A stretch of 64,000 bases of DNA from Aquiflexum balticum DSM 16537 (GTDB lineage Bacteria > Bacteroidota > Bacteroidia > Cytophagales > Cyclobacteriaceae): contig NZ_LT838813.1 in the NCBI RefSeq assembly GCF_900176595.1, positions 1,991,001 to 2,055,000 on the forward strand, read 5' to 3'. How positions within the stretch are numbered: the stretch's first letter is position 1; the number at the start of each line of letters is the position of its first letter. Positions 1-8,858 of this stretch are shown here, piece after piece. The position numbers and the translations under genes were made by a program. The notes beneath the pieces were generated by a model. That model did no database searches. It was not told where the DNA came from and saw nothing but the letters and a program-made list of their open reading frames with translations.

Positions 1-1
1 T

Positions 2-208
2 GCTCAAATTGCTTTGGCAGGGGTAAGTGGGGTTATTCCAGTTGATGAATGCATAGAGGCAATGGGAGAGATCAGTTCGAGTATGGAAAGCAGGTATAAA
101 GAGACTGCCATGGGAGGTTTAGCTGCCACCCTGACAGGTCAAGAAATTGCCAAGAGAGTTCTGATTCAGGATATTGAGATATTGCCAGATGAAAATTTAT
201 CTGAGTAA
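2..208 (+). CDS. sdaA: L-serine dehydratase, C-terminal end (partial)
   Basis: The reading frame enters from the left edge, so only about the last 68 residues are present. The stretch ALAGVSGVIPVDECIEAMGE, followed by KETAMGGLAATLTG, resembles the C-terminal part of the alpha domain of iron-sulfur L-serine dehydratases, which deaminate serine to pyruvate and ammonia. The Fe-S cysteines and the beta domain would lie outside the window. The gene converges on the small membrane protein gene on the other strand and overlaps its end by 12 bases. The family call rests on a short stretch, and whether the protein is a one- or two-subunit form cannot be told. Confidence 0.7.
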   Translation, partial: AQIALAGVSGVIPVDECIEAMGEISSSMESRYKETAMGGLAATLTGQEIAKRVLIQDIEILPDENLSE

Positions 209-655
209 AAAGTCAAAAAACGGGATATTCAACAGCCAATGAATGGAATAGCCCATAATTAATGCCCAGAAAAGTGCACTGCCCAACATGTAAACAAAAA
301 TTTTTCTCTTTTTGACATTAAATGTTGTCAGTACTATTGTTCCGCCAATTGGGGTAAGAATTATGGGAGTTAAAGCTGCTATTCCCAAAGTGCCAAACTT
401 TTTCCAAATCTTTACAATTCGCCTTGTCCTTGGGGTGAATTTTTTACGCTTTTGAGTAATTCTTAAATCCCAAAGTGATTTGAACCAATCCCCCAAATAC
501 GTAATGGCAATGACAGATGTCATCATTCCACTCACAGTTACCGTTACAATTTCCAAAAGACTAAATCCTGCCGCAGCACCTAATACCGGGCCGGCAATGA
601 ATTTGAAAAGACATGCAAAAAATATGGTCAGAAATTTCAAGATATAAGTTATCAT
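197..655 (-). CDS. small integral membrane protein, coupled to the Ca2+/Na+ exchanger gene
   Basis: A protein of about 152 residues with four or so hydrophobic segments, a GPVLGAAAGF stretch near the N-terminus and a basic cytoplasmic loop (RITQKRKKFTPRTRR). I chose the ATG at 655 because it overlaps the stop of the upstream exchanger gene in an ATGA arrangement. A longer frame to 772 would run about 120 bases into that gene and has no membrane-like start. It vaguely resembles small multidrug-export-type or YqaA-like membrane proteins, but I do not recognise the family with certainty. Translational coupling suggests joint expression with the exchanger. Confidence 0.6.
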   Translation of the reverse strand: MITYILKFLTIFFACLFKFIAGPVLGAAAGFSLLEIVTVTVSGMMTSVIAITYLGDWFKSLWDLRITQKRKKFTPRTRRIVKIWKKFGTLGIAALTPIILTPIGGTIVLTTFNVKKRKIFVYMLGSALFWALIMGYSIHWLLNIPFFDFLLR

Positions 656-1575
656 ATTACAGTATATAGATATCCACAATATAATATCAGCAAGAGTAAT
701 CCTTCCATCCTGGATATTCTCCAATTGGTACGAAATATGGGAAATAACAATAAAGTAAGGCCAATCATCCAAATGAAATCCTGATTCAAAAATGTTTCAG
801 AAACATTTATTGGTCTTATTAAAGCCGTCAAACCAATAATTGAAAAAATATTCTGAATATTACTACCCAGTATATTGCCGATAGCTATATCGGTTTTTTT
901 CTTCAATGCAGCAATCAATGAAGTTATCAATTCGGGTAAACTTGTTCCTATAGCAATAATTGTAACTCCAATGATCCTCTCACTAATCCCCATTTCCTTG
1001 GAAATATTGACGGCACTATCCACCAGCATATCTGATCCAAAATACAAGCCTAGGACTCCTATTAAAAACAATAATATGCTCTTAAAAAATGAAATGGATG
1101 GAACATTTTCAAATTCGTCTAATTGAGCTTCATTTTGGGATATTTTTTTGAAAAAATAAAGATTGATCAAAATGAATAATACAAAGAGTATAAATCCTTC
1201 CCATCTCGAAATGATTCCGTTAGTAGCCATCAGGTAAAAAATCAAGGAACTTACTAATGTCGCCAGATAATCTAGTTTTAATACCGAACGATGAATCACA
1301 ATTGGGAAAATCACTGCGCTGATTCCTAAAACCATTGAAATATTGGAAATATTTGAACCGATTACATTTCCAATAGCAATATCACTGCTGCCTTTTATTG
1401 CTGCATTAATACTGACCAATAATTCCGGTGCCGAAGTTCCAAATGCCACTACTGTTAGACCGATAAGTCCAGGGCTAAGTCCAAATCTGGCAGCCAATCC
1501 AGAGGCTCCGTCTACTAAGTATTTTCCACCAGCTAAAAGAATTACAAGTCCAATACCAAGAAATAAATAGTCCAT
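652..1575 (-). CDS. Calcium/sodium antiporter, YrbG/CaCA family
   Basis: An inner-membrane cation exchanger of 307 residues, the usual length for bacterial YrbG-type members. The two inverted alpha-repeats that line the ion site are clear: GTSAPE at residues 46-51 with GNVIGSN at 69-75, and GTSLPE at 210-215 with GNILGSN at 233-239. About ten hydrophobic segments surround them, with a charged loop around 145-160. The conserved acidic residues in GTSxPE are expected to bind Na+ and Ca2+. It lies 7 bases downstream of upp on the same strand and is translationally coupled to the small membrane protein gene that follows, so the three may be co-transcribed. Confidence 0.9.
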   Translation of the reverse strand: MDYLFLGIGLVILLAGGKYLVDGASGLAARFGLSPGLIGLTVVAFGTSAPELLVSINAAIKGSSDIAIGNVIGSNISNISMVLGISAVIFPIVIHRSVLKLDYLATLVSSLIFYLMATNGIISRWEGFILFVLFILINLYFFKKISQNEAQLDEFENVPSISFFKSILLFLIGVLGLYFGSDMLVDSAVNISKEMGISERIIGVTIIAIGTSLPELITSLIAALKKKTDIAIGNILGSNIQNIFSIIGLTALIRPINVSETFLNQDFIWMIGLTLLLFPIFRTNWRISRMEGLLLLILYCGYLYTVI

Positions 1576-1582
1576 TTATCTT

Positions 1583-2233
1583 TTATAATTTTACGCCAAA
1601 TGAGAGGTCGCCCGCATCACCTAGACCTGGTATTATATATGATTTGTCATTTAATTTTTCGTCTAGAGAACAAATCCAGATTTCTACTGACTGTTTGGTG
1701 TTTTTTTGCAGAAAATCTATTCCTTCAGGGGCGGCAATTACACTTGCAATATGGATTTTTGAAGGATTTCCGTTTTTATACAGATTTTCAATGGTTTTGA
1801 TAAATGATTTCCCTGTCGCCAACATGGGATCAATTAAAATGACTTCTCTACCTTCAATTGAAGGAGCTGCCTGATATAAGTAATCAATTTCAATGTTTTT
1901 GGAATCGTCGGTTTCGCCCTTCCTATATGCACCGATAAATCCACTATCCGTATCATCAAAAAAATTAAGGAATCCCTGGTAAAAAGGGATTGCTGCTCTC
2001 AGGACAGAAATTAAAACAGGTTGGTACTTTATCAATTCGACTGATGAATTCCCAAGAGGGGTTTTTATCGATTTTTGATAAAAAGGGAGGCTTTTTGAAA
2101 TTTCATAAGCCATGATTTCCCCAAGCCTTTCTAGATTTTTCCTAAACCTAAACCTATCCTTTTGAATTTCACTGTCCCTCAATTGATATAAGAAATGGTT
2201 TGCAATGCTGTTTTTTTTGTCAAGTATAAACAT
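1583..2233 (-). CDS. upp: Uracil phosphoribosyltransferase
   Basis: Salvages uracil with PRPP to UMP in the cytosol. The PRPP-binding loop is IDPMLATGKS at residues 134-143, and the uracil-recognition end PGLGDAGDLSFG is close to the C-terminus, both as in the Upp family. At 216 residues it is about the usual length. It is followed closely by the Ca2+/Na+ exchanger gene. Further pyrimidine genes in the window (cdd, pyrD, pyrF) are not linked to it. Confidence 0.92.
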   Translation of the reverse strand: MFILDKKNSIANHFLYQLRDSEIQKDRFRFRKNLERLGEIMAYEISKSLPFYQKSIKTPLGNSSVELIKYQPVLISVLRAAIPFYQGFLNFFDDTDSGFIGAYRKGETDDSKNIEIDYLYQAAPSIEGREVILIDPMLATGKSFIKTIENLYKNGNPSKIHIASVIAAPEGIDFLQKNTKQSVEIWICSLDEKLNDKSYIIPGLGDAGDLSFGVKL

Positions 2234-2310
2234 GCCTTTGATTGATGTATTGAATGGATATCAAATATCGATATTTTACTAATATAAATATTCCCAAAAG
2301 TAAATACATA

Positions 2311-2340
2311 AAAAAAGCCCATTCCTTTGGAACGGGCTTT
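2311..2340 (-). terminator. Rho-independent terminator of the OmpA-family gene
   Basis: AAAGCCCATTCC pairs with GGAACGGGCTTT around a TTT loop, with one mismatch. On the minus strand the stem is followed by a T run (the six A at 2311-2316). It lies 20 bases after the stop of the OmpA-family gene. Confidence 0.8.
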
Positions 2341-2359
2341 CATATTACTTTAATTTTAA

Positions 2360-3631
2360 TTATTTCACTTCAAAACTTGCTCTTCTTGCTAATTGTCTAG
2401 CGTCAGCAGATTGCTTATCCACACTGGTATCTTCACCATATCCTTTGTAAGTCAACCTAGAAGCATCTATACCTGCAGAAATCAACAGATCATAAACTGA
2501 TTTTGCTCTTCTTTCAGAAAGCTTCATGTTGTAATCTTCAGGACCCAACTCATCAGCAAAACCTTTAACTTCTAGTTTTACTCCTGGATTTCTATTCAAG
2601 AAATTTGAGATATAGGTAGTGGCAGAAGCAGAGTAACCTAATGGCTTAGCGCTGTCAAATGCGAAGAATACATTTACATAACCTTCATTGATGGCTTTCT
2701 TGAAGTAGTCAACTTCTTTAGCTTCTTGTTCAACAGGGCAGCCGTTGTTAGATGCTGGACCTGGAGCGAAAGGACATTTGTCCAAATGATCAGGAATGCC
2801 ATCTCCGTCAGAATCTATAGTTCTTCCTGAAGAATCTACTCTTGCACCGGCAGGTGTATTTGGCTCTTTATCCAAATAGTCAGGAATACCATCTCCGTCA
2901 GAATCCTTCAACATATCCTTAATTTCGCCGATTTGTTGAGCAAGTTCTGCTTTGGTAGCGTATTTATCAGCTTCAACATACCAGTCAGCATGGGTAGCAG
3001 CTTTGCCTAAATAAAAATTCAAGCCTAAAGTACCAGTCCACCAAGTACCGTTGGCACCATAGAATCCATTTTCTACAGCAGGCACGATGTTGGTATTTCC
3101 ATCAAAAGTAACAGTTTGTCTACCGTTCAATATTGTACTAATATCAGCAGTCAAAGCGATTCTTTCACTTAATTTCACTTGGCCTGTTAAACCTGCAATA
3201 ATGTTGTAAACATTATCATCCAAAGGATTTGCATCAGGTCTTACCTGACCGATACCTCCACCTAGATGGCCAAGTAGGTTAAATGTTCTTGTGAAAGACT
3301 CCCATTTCATTATTCTACCTAAATTAGCTACACCCTGAAGGTTCAATCTGTAGTAAGTTGTAGAAAATTCTGGTTGTCCACTAGCTTCGCTAAAGGATCC
3401 AAGTCCATAATCCAATTTTGCTCCAAATTTATCGTTGAACATATATCTTACCCCAAAGTCAATATGACCAAGATTTAAAGTGGGTGAGAAATAGCCTGCT
3501 GATAAAGGTGCCATCGGTTTGTTGAAACCTCCGTTAAGCTCTAATGACCACTTATTGAAGTCGTCACTCTGTGCATTGACTGTGAAAGCCATGCAACCTG
3601 CCATTATTGTAGATAGTAGTATTTTTTTCAT
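2360..3631 (-). CDS. OmpA-family outer-membrane protein with thrombospondin type-3 repeats
   Basis: A protein of 423 residues. The signal peptide (about residues 1-20, ending VNAQ) is followed by an N-terminal beta-barrel-like region to about 225. Then come two calcium-binding TSP3-like repeats with the core DSDGDGIPD (roughly 243-290), and a C-terminal OmpA domain (roughly 310-420) that binds peptidoglycan. The domain holds the FAFDSAKPL strand and the ADELGPEDYNMKLSERRAKS motif. This architecture is common in abundant porin-like proteins of Bacteroidota, which anchor the outer membrane to the wall. It appears monocistronic, with its own terminator and a 176-base divergent upstream region. 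Confidence 0.9.
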   Translation of the reverse strand: MKKILLSTIMAGCMAFTVNAQSDDFNKWSLELNGGFNKPMAPLSAGYFSPTLNLGHIDFGVRYMFNDKFGAKLDYGLGSFSEASGQPEFSTTYYRLNLQGVANLGRIMKWESFTRTFNLLGHLGGGIGQVRPDANPLDDNVYNIIAGLTGQVKLSERIALTADISTILNGRQTVTFDGNTNIVPAVENGFYGANGTWWTGTLGLNFYLGKAATHADWYVEADKYATKAELAQQIGEIKDMLKDSDGDGIPDYLDKEPNTPAGARVDSSGRTIDSDGDGIPDHLDKCPFAPGPASNNGCPVEQEAKEVDYFKKAINEGYVNVFFAFDSAKPLGYSASATTYISNFLNRNPGVKLEVKGFADELGPEDYNMKLSERRAKSVYDLLISAGIDASRLTYKGYGEDTSVDKQSADARQLARRASFEVK

Positions 3632-3807
3632 AACAAAAAATTTTTTCTGTTAGGTTTTTGAGTGTTTAATTGATTCAATTTCTTTTATACAGTCTTTAAA
3701 CTATTCACAAATGTATATTAATATTTTAAAACTTTAAACTTTATCAAAAATCTTTTCGATTTTTAATGTTTCTCAATATAAGCCAAATATTGTTTAAATA
3801 AACATTT

Positions 3808-4716
3808 ATGGAACTAATTAACAGTTTGCTTAACATTCAAAGCGTATCAGGAAATGAATCACAAATGACGGAATTCCTTATACACATAGTTACTAAACGG
3901 CAAAGTAGATGGAAGGTTCAGCCGGAGATATATTATGGTGAACAATTTCATGATTGTTTACTTTTGAAATTTGGTCAGCCCCAAACTGCCGTTTTTTCTC
4001 ACATTGATACAATTGGATTTACCGTAAGGTATGAAAACCACCTTGTTCCCATAGGAGGACCCGAAATTGAACATGGGATGAAATTGGTAGGAAAAGATCG
4101 ACTAGGGCCTATTTCATGTTCTGTTAAAGAACAAGACGGTGTTTTATTACATGATTTTCCAAGAGCAATAGATCGAGGTACACTTTTATCATTTGAGCAA
4201 GAGATTATTACAGATGATGAATTTATTCAAGCTGCTTATTTGGATAATAGACTTGGAATATATAATTGTCTGCGCTTGTGCGAAGATTTGCAGGATGGAT
4301 GGGTTGTATTTTCAACTTATGAAGAACATGGTGGAGGAAGTATGCCTTTTTTGTTGAAGTTTATTCAGGAAACAGCACCTATAAAACATGCACTTATCTC
4401 TGATATTACTTGGATCACAGATGGAATACATCATCATGAGGGAGTAGTAATTTCAATGCGTGATAAATTAATTCCCAGGAAAAGCTTTTTGAATCGGATT
4501 GTTTCTCTGGCAGAAAAAAGTAAGATTCCTTTTCAATTGGAAGTTGAAGGCCAAGGGAGCAGTGATGGTAGAGAAATTCAGTTTTCTCCCTATGCAATTG
4601 ATTGGTGTTTTATTGGCGCTGCTGAAGATAACGTTCATACTCCCTATGAAAAAGTTTCATTAAAAGATTTAGAAAGTATGGTTTTAATGTATAAGTATTT
4701 ATTAAGATATCTATAA
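3808..4716 (+). CDS. M42-family metallopeptidase-like protein, short divergent form
   Basis: A protein of 302 residues related to M42/M20/M28 aminopeptidases. The dinuclear metal ligands can be read in order: H65 and D67 (SHID), D146 (LDNR), the catalytic pair E172-E173 (YEEHGG), D199 (ISDIT) and H277 (VHTP). All appear intact, so the protein should be active. It lacks a signal peptide and is presumably cytosolic. It is about 50 residues shorter than the second M42 protein at 61.3 kb and differs strongly from it in sequence. It stands alone, diverging from the OmpA-family gene. Confidence 0.75.
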   Translation: MELINSLLNIQSVSGNESQMTEFLIHIVTKRQSRWKVQPEIYYGEQFHDCLLLKFGQPQTAVFSHIDTIGFTVRYENHLVPIGGPEIEHGMKLVGKDRLGPISCSVKEQDGVLLHDFPRAIDRGTLLSFEQEIITDDEFIQAAYLDNRLGIYNCLRLCEDLQDGWVVFSTYEEHGGGSMPFLLKFIQETAPIKHALISDITWITDGIHHHEGVVISMRDKLIPRKSFLNRIVSLAEKSKIPFQLEVEGQGSSDGREIQFSPYAIDWCFIGAAEDNVHTPYEKVSLKDLESMVLMYKYLLRYL

Positions 4717-4735
4717 GGATTAGCAATTAAATTCA

Positions 4736-4764
4736 TTGGGCCAAAACTTTTTTTTTTATATTTG
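4736..4764 (+). promoter_or_regulatory. Putative Bacteroidota-type promoter of hpt
   Basis: A -33-like TTG at 4736-4738 and a TAnnTTTG -7 element (TATATTTG, 4757-4764) are separated by 18 bases. Transcription would start near 4769, about 33 bases before the hpt start codon and exactly where a hairpin begins. Confidence 0.4.
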
Positions 4765-4768
4765 TATC

Positions 4769-4790
4769 GCCCTTGATCCAAGGGCATTTT
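4769..4790 (+). terminator. Terminator-like hairpin in the hpt leader
   Basis: GCCCTTG pairs perfectly with CAAGGGC around an ATC loop and is followed by ATTTTTATTT. It may end the upstream M42 peptidase transcript. If the promoter-like element just upstream is used, it instead forms the 5' end of the hpt mRNA. Confidence 0.55.
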
Positions 4791-4801
4791 TATTTGAATC
4801 T

Positions 4802-5329
4802 ATGACATTGATCAAAAACAAGGAATTTGTACCTTACATAAGTGCCTACGCCTTGAAAAAAAGAATTGAGGAATTAGGTACGGAGATTTCAAAAGATTTT
4901 GCAGATGAACCTGCGGTTTTGATCGGGGTCCTCAATGGTGCATTTATGTTTTTAGCAGATCTGACCAAAAAAGTTACCGTACCTATAGAGGTCAGTTTCA
5001 TTAAAGTTTCTTCCTATAAGGGTTTAGAATCAAGCGGTTCTGTGATGAATTTAATGGGTCTGGATGTTGACCTGGAAGGAAGATCTGTGATTATAGTTGA
5101 AGATATTATCGATACGGGTTTAAGTATGAAATATCTTTTAGAGTTAATTGAAAAACAAAAACCAAAAAGAATAGCCGTGGCTTCACTCCTTGTAAAACCG
5201 GACGCAATCATCCATAAAATAAAAATCGACTATATTGGTTTTGAAATCCCAAACAAATTTGTTGTTGGGTATGGTATGGACTATGATGGATTTGGAAGAA
5301 ATTTACCGGCGCTGTATCAATTGAAATGA
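4802..5329 (+). CDS. hpt: Hypoxanthine phosphoribosyltransferase
   Basis: Purine salvage enzyme that makes IMP (and often GMP) from the base and PRPP. The PRPP loop VIIVEDIIDTGLS is at residues 97-109 and the FIKVSSYKG segment, part of the active-site flexible loop, is near 67-74. With the ATG at 4802 the protein is 175 residues, the normal family length. An upstream alternative start at 4736 would add a low-complexity phenylalanine-rich stretch that overlaps the promoter and hairpin, so I rejected it. adk follows 31 bases downstream, so the two purine-nucleotide genes probably form one unit. Confidence 0.9.
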   Translation: MTLIKNKEFVPYISAYALKKRIEELGTEISKDFADEPAVLIGVLNGAFMFLADLTKKVTVPIEVSFIKVSSYKGLESSGSVMNLMGLDVDLEGRSVIIVEDIIDTGLSMKYLLELIEKQKPKRIAVASLLVKPDAIIHKIKIDYIGFEIPNKFVVGYGMDYDGFGRNLPALYQLK

Positions 5330-5360
5330 TTGTCTATTATATATAAAATAAACATTGGAT

Positions 5361-5933
5361 ATGCTTAACATCGTACTATTTGGCCCTCCGGGTGCTGGTA
5401 AAGGAACCCAAAGTGAAAAAATCATTTCAAATTTCCATCTAACCCACCTTTCTACGGGGGATTTGTTCAGGAAACATCTTGGAGAAGGAACAGACCTGGG
5501 CAAACTTGCCAAAAAATATATGGATGAAGGCAGATTGGTACCTGATGAAGTGGTGATAGGGATGGTTGAAGATAAAATCACCCAAACCAAAGATACCAAT
5601 GGATTTATATTTGACGGTTTTCCCCGGACAGTAGCTCAAGCAGAGGCCTTGGATAAAATGATGTTAAAAAATAATATCAGCATTTCAGGTATGATTGCTT
5701 TAGATGTGGCAGAAAACATTTTGAAAGAAAGGATTCGGGAAAGAGGAAAAACATCAGGTAGAGCCGATGATCAGGATGAAGCTAAAATTGAAACCCGCAT
5801 CAAGGTCTATTTGGATGAAACTTTACCTGTAGCAGAATACTATGAAAAACAGGGTAAGTTCACTAAGATAAATGGAGTAGGTACCGTTGATGGGATATTT
5901 GAAAACATTAAGAAGGTGATAGATCAGTACTAA
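5361..5933 (+). CDS. adk: Adenylate kinase
   Basis: Interconverts ATP + AMP and 2 ADP. The P-loop GPPGAGKGT begins at residue 8, the AMP-binding segment includes STGDLFR, and the DGFPRT motif is present. The LID domain is the short type, without zinc cysteines (RERGKTSGRADD). The length of 190 residues fits short bacterial adenylate kinases. I chose the ATG at 5361. An in-frame TTG six bases upstream is possible but less likely. It follows hpt closely and is ended by a strong terminator before obgE. Confidence 0.95.
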   Translation: MLNIVLFGPPGAGKGTQSEKIISNFHLTHLSTGDLFRKHLGEGTDLGKLAKKYMDEGRLVPDEVVIGMVEDKITQTKDTNGFIFDGFPRTVAQAEALDKMMLKNNISISGMIALDVAENILKERIRERGKTSGRADDQDEAKIETRIKVYLDETLPVAEYYEKQGKFTKINGVGTVDGIFENIKKVIDQY

Positions 5934-5947
5934 AACTGATTATTTTA

Positions 5948-5955
5948 TACCTTTG
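5948..5955 (+). promoter_or_regulatory. TAnnTTTG element upstream of obgE
   Basis: TACCTTTG matches the Bacteroidota -7 consensus. I see no good -33 TTTG at the right distance. The predicted start, near 5960, lies just before the hairpin at 5970-5993, so an obgE transcript from here would carry that hairpin in its leader. Confidence 0.3.
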
Positions 5956-5969
5956 CAAATAAATTCTTT

Positions 5970-5998
5970 CGGCTAAGCGTTTTTGCTTAGCCGTTTTT
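5970..5998 (+). terminator. Rho-independent terminator or leader hairpin between adk and obgE
   Basis: CGGCTAAGC pairs perfectly with GCTTAGCCG around a GTTTTT loop and is followed by five T. It is the textbook shape of an intrinsic terminator for hpt-adk. It sits 22 bases before the obgE start codon. Confidence 0.85.
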
Positions 5999-6019
5999 AT
6001 TAAAAATAATTTAAATAGG

Positions 6020-7015
6020 GTGGCAGATTCCAATTTTATTGATTACGTCAAATTTTGCTCACGGTCGGGGGCAGGGGGGGCAGGTTCAGTTCATTTCCGA
6101 AGAGAAAAACACGTACCTAAAGGTGGCCCAGATGGCGGAGATGGCGGTCGTGGTGGACACGTCATCCTGAGAGGAAATTCACAGCTTTGGACCTTACTGC
6201 ATTTAAAATACAAAAAACATGTCATCGCAGAAGACGGAAAAGGAGGAGAAGGGGGACGCCGTAAAGGCCGTGATGGAAATGACGTTATTCTTGAAGTTCC
6301 CTTAGGCACCGTAGCTAAGGATGCTGAAACAATGGAGGTAAGATTCGAAATAACAGACGAAGGACAAGAAGTAGTACTTACATCAGGTGGAAGAGGAGGT
6401 TTGGGTAATGACCACTTTAAAACAGCAACTAACCAAGCACCGCATTTTGCGCAACCAGGGGAAGAAGGAATTGAGGAATGGATTATTCTTGAGCTTAAAT
6501 TGCTCGCTGATGTTGGGTTAGTTGGGTTTCCCAATGCAGGAAAATCCACTTTGTTGTCCAGTATTTCTGCCGCAAAACCTGAAATAGGTGATTATCCATT
6601 TACTACTTTGGTCCCCAATCTGGGAGTCGTCCCTTATAGGGATGAAAAATCTTTTGTAATGGCAGATATTCCCGGGATCATTGAAGGAGCTTCAGAAGGT
6701 AGGGGTTTGGGACTAAGGTTTTTAAGACATATTGAGAGAAACTCCATCCTGCTATTCATGATCCCTGCCGATGCAGATAGTATTTCTGTCCAGTATAAAA
6801 TCCTTTTGGAAGAATTGGAAAAATTCAATCCCGAGCTTTTGGACAAAAAGAGAATACTCGCCATCACTAAATCGGATATGCTGGATGAAGGATTAATGGA
6901 AGAGATGAAACCTGATATACCCAAAGACCTTCCATTTATTTTTATTTCCTCTGTATCCCAGTATAATCTGGAAAAACTAAAGGATTTGTTATGGCAGGCT
7001 TTACATACTGATTAA
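6020..7015 (+). CDS. obgE: Obg-family ribosome-assembly GTPase
   Basis: A GTPase of 331 residues that acts in late 50S subunit maturation and stress control. Residues 1-160 are the glycine-rich Obg fold (GGDGGRGGH near 39-47, [16 protein letters not shown] near 71-86). The G domain follows with the P-loop GFPNAGKS at 169-176, DIPG at 216-219 and the TKSD specificity motif near 284-287. There is no C-terminal extension. The start is GTG, and the N-terminus [15 protein letters not shown] fits family members. A strong hairpin lies between adk and this gene. Confidence 0.93.
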   Translation: MADSNFIDYVKFCSRSGAGGAGSVHFRREKHVPKGGPDGGDGGRGGHVILRGNSQLWTLLHLKYKKHVIAEDGKGGEGGRRKGRDGNDVILEVPLGTVAKDAETMEVRFEITDEGQEVVLTSGGRGGLGNDHFKTATNQAPHFAQPGEEGIEEWIILELKLLADVGLVGFPNAGKSTLLSSISAAKPEIGDYPFTTLVPNLGVVPYRDEKSFVMADIPGIIEGASEGRGLGLRFLRHIERNSILLFMIPADADSISVQYKILLEELEKFNPELLDKKRILAITKSDMLDEGLMEEMKPDIPKDLPFIFISSVSQYNLEKLKDLLWQALHTD

Positions 7016-7089
7016 ATGTCAGTTTGTCAGTTTTTAAGCTGTGGCAAAAATATTGATAACAAAAAAAAAGATTAAAATTAATACAAAAA

Positions 7090-7665
7090 ATGGCCGATAA
7101 AGAGATACTCAACAAGGAGCATGAAACTTCTGATGAGCAGGAATCCAATCATGAAGAAATGTTGACGGATGAAAAAGTGACTTCTGAATCAATTTCTGAT
7201 AATGCTGAATTGTCTCAGGAAGAAAAGTTGCGGAGAGAAGTTTCAGAACTAAAGGATAAATATTTAAGATTATATTCTGAATTCGAAAACTACAGAAGGA
7301 GAACTTCAAAAGAAAGGTTGGATCTCATAAAAACAGCTTCTGAGGACTTGATGAAGGATATTATTCCGGTTGTGGATGATTTTGAGAGAGCTTTCAAAGC
7401 CAGTGAACAAGAAGAGAATGCCACAAAAGTGCGTGATGGTAATCAATTGGTATTTCATAAGTTGGTTAAAATCCTTGAGAGTAAGGGATTGAAACCAATG
7501 GAAGACCTTGTTGGAAAACCATTTGATGCTGAAACCCAAGAAGCGATTACGCAGATACCTGCTCCTACAAATGAGTTGAAAGGTAAAGTAATTGATGTTG
7601 TGGAAAATGGATATACTCTTGGTGAAAAAGTCATCAGGTATGCCAAAGTTGTCACAGGAGCTTAA
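7090..7665 (+). CDS. grpE: Nucleotide-exchange factor GrpE
   Basis: Co-chaperone that releases ADP from DnaK. The first 60 residues are acidic and low in complexity. A long coiled-coil-forming helix follows ([25 protein letters not shown]), then the beta-wing domain with the family signature ending near the C-terminus ([20 protein letters not shown]). At 191 residues it is of normal size. dnaJ starts 8 bases after its stop, forming a grpE-dnaJ unit. dnaK is not in the window, and no CIRCE element is visible upstream. Confidence 0.93.
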   Translation: MADKEILNKEHETSDEQESNHEEMLTDEKVTSESISDNAELSQEEKLRREVSELKDKYLRLYSEFENYRRRTSKERLDLIKTASEDLMKDIIPVVDDFERAFKASEQEENATKVRDGNQLVFHKLVKILESKGLKPMEDLVGKPFDAETQEAITQIPAPTNELKGKVIDVVENGYTLGEKVIRYAKVVTGA

Positions 7666-7673
7666 AATATATT

Positions 7674-8780
7674 ATGGCAAAGAGAGATTATTATGAAGTC
7701 TTAGGCGTGAGCAAAAGCTCCAGCCCTGAAGAAATAAAAAAGGCTTATCGAAAATTAGCTATACAATTTCATCCTGATAAAAATCCTGATAATCCTGAAG
7801 CGGAGGAGAAATTCAAAGAAGCGGCTGAAGCCTATGAGGTACTCAGTAATCAGGAAAAACGTCAGCGTTATGACCAATTTGGACATCAGGGGCTTGGCGG
7901 AAATGGAGGTTATAGCGGTGGAGGAATGAACATGGAAGATATTTTTTCCCAGTTCGGAGATATTTTCGGAGGAGGAGGATTTGAATCATTCTTTGGAGGG
8001 GGAAGAGGTGGTCGAAGGACAAAAAAAGGAACCAACCTTCGTGTAAAGCTAAAACTCAACCTCAAAGAGATTGCCAACGGAGTTGAAAAGAAAATAAAAG
8101 TAAAACGTCAGATTATAGCTGATGGTGTTACTTTCAAAACCTGCCCTTCCTGTCAGGGTGCAGGACAGATTAAAAAAGTAGTCAATACCATGTTGGGGCA
8201 AATGGTTTCGGCCAGCACTTGTCCTACATGCGGTGGGAATGGTCAGATCGTGGATAAAAGACCAGCTGAAGCTGATTTAAGAGGTTTGATTCTAAAAGAA
8301 GAAGTGATTTCAATCAATATACCTGCCGGAGTTGCTGACGGGATGCAACTTAGCATGTCAGGTAAAGGAAATGAAACAGCCGGTGGGATTGCAGGAGATC
8401 TTTTGATAGTGATAGAAGAAATTGAAGATGAAATTTTACAGAGAGATGGCAACAATGTTGTCTTTGATTTGTATGTGAGTTTTATAGATGTGGCGTTGGG
8501 TTCACAGATAGAAGTGCCCACCATCGACGGAAAAGTCAAAATTAAACTAGATCCGGGAACCCAAAGTGGAAAAATTCTTAGACTGAAAGGCAAGGGTATC
8601 AGAGATATCAATGGTTACAACAGAGGCGATCAGCTAATTCATGTCAATGTTTGGACACCAAAGCAATTGAGCAAAGAGGAAAGACAAATCTTGGAAGATC
8701 TGAGAGATTCTGAGAATTTCAAGCCTGATCCGGGCAAATCCGAGAAAAGCTTTTTTGACAAAATGAAAGAATTCTTCTAA
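7674..8780 (+). CDS. dnaJ: Chaperone DnaJ with only one of two zinc centres
   Basis: Hsp40 co-chaperone that stimulates DnaK. The J domain with HPD at residues 33-35 is followed by a Gly/Phe region (about 70-112) and the client-binding domains. The cysteine-rich region normally holds four CxxCxGxG motifs. Here only two are present, C157/C160 and C183/C186, separated by [14 protein letters not shown]. By their spacing and neighbours they match motifs 2 and 3 (zinc centre II). Motifs 1 and 4 (zinc centre I) are absent rather than mutated, making the protein 368 residues. It follows grpE by 8 bases and ends in a strong terminator. Confidence 0.93.
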   Translation: MAKRDYYEVLGVSKSSSPEEIKKAYRKLAIQFHPDKNPDNPEAEEKFKEAAEAYEVLSNQEKRQRYDQFGHQGLGGNGGYSGGGMNMEDIFSQFGDIFGGGGFESFFGGGRGGRRTKKGTNLRVKLKLNLKEIANGVEKKIKVKRQIIADGVTFKTCPSCQGAGQIKKVVNTMLGQMVSASTCPTCGGNGQIVDKRPAEADLRGLILKEEVISINIPAGVADGMQLSMSGKGNETAGGIAGDLLIVIEEIEDEILQRDGNNVVFDLYVSFIDVALGSQIEVPTIDGKVKIKLDPGTQSGKILRLKGKGIRDINGYNRGDQLIHVNVWTPKQLSKEERQILEDLRDSENFKPDPGKSEKSFFDKMKEFF

Positions 8781-8790
8781 AAATCTTGGA

Positions 8791-8815
8791 GCCAGAGAAA
8801 AATCTGGCTTTTTTT
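8791..8815 (+). terminator. Rho-independent terminator of grpE-dnaJ
   Basis: GCCAGA pairs with TCTGGC around a GAAAAA loop and is followed by seven T, 10 bases after the dnaJ stop. Confidence 0.85.
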
Positions 8816-8858
8816 ATACCCTTAATAACCTTTTACTACGATTGCCGTAATCTACCCT

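Noticed and set aside
655..772. A longer form of the small membrane protein starting at 772
   Set aside because: It overlaps the exchanger gene by about 120 bases. The ATG overlapping the stop (ATGA) is the natural coupled start.
4736..4801. An upstream extension of hpt starting at 4736
   Set aside because: The added residues are Phe-rich and would be encoded by a promoter-like and hairpin region, and the family starts at the ATG at 4802.
5303..6549. Several minus-strand open frames opposite adk and obgE, such as 5303-5599 and 6091-6549
   Set aside because: They lie antisense to well-recognised genes, have no family resemblance and reflect the codon structure of the gene on the other strand.
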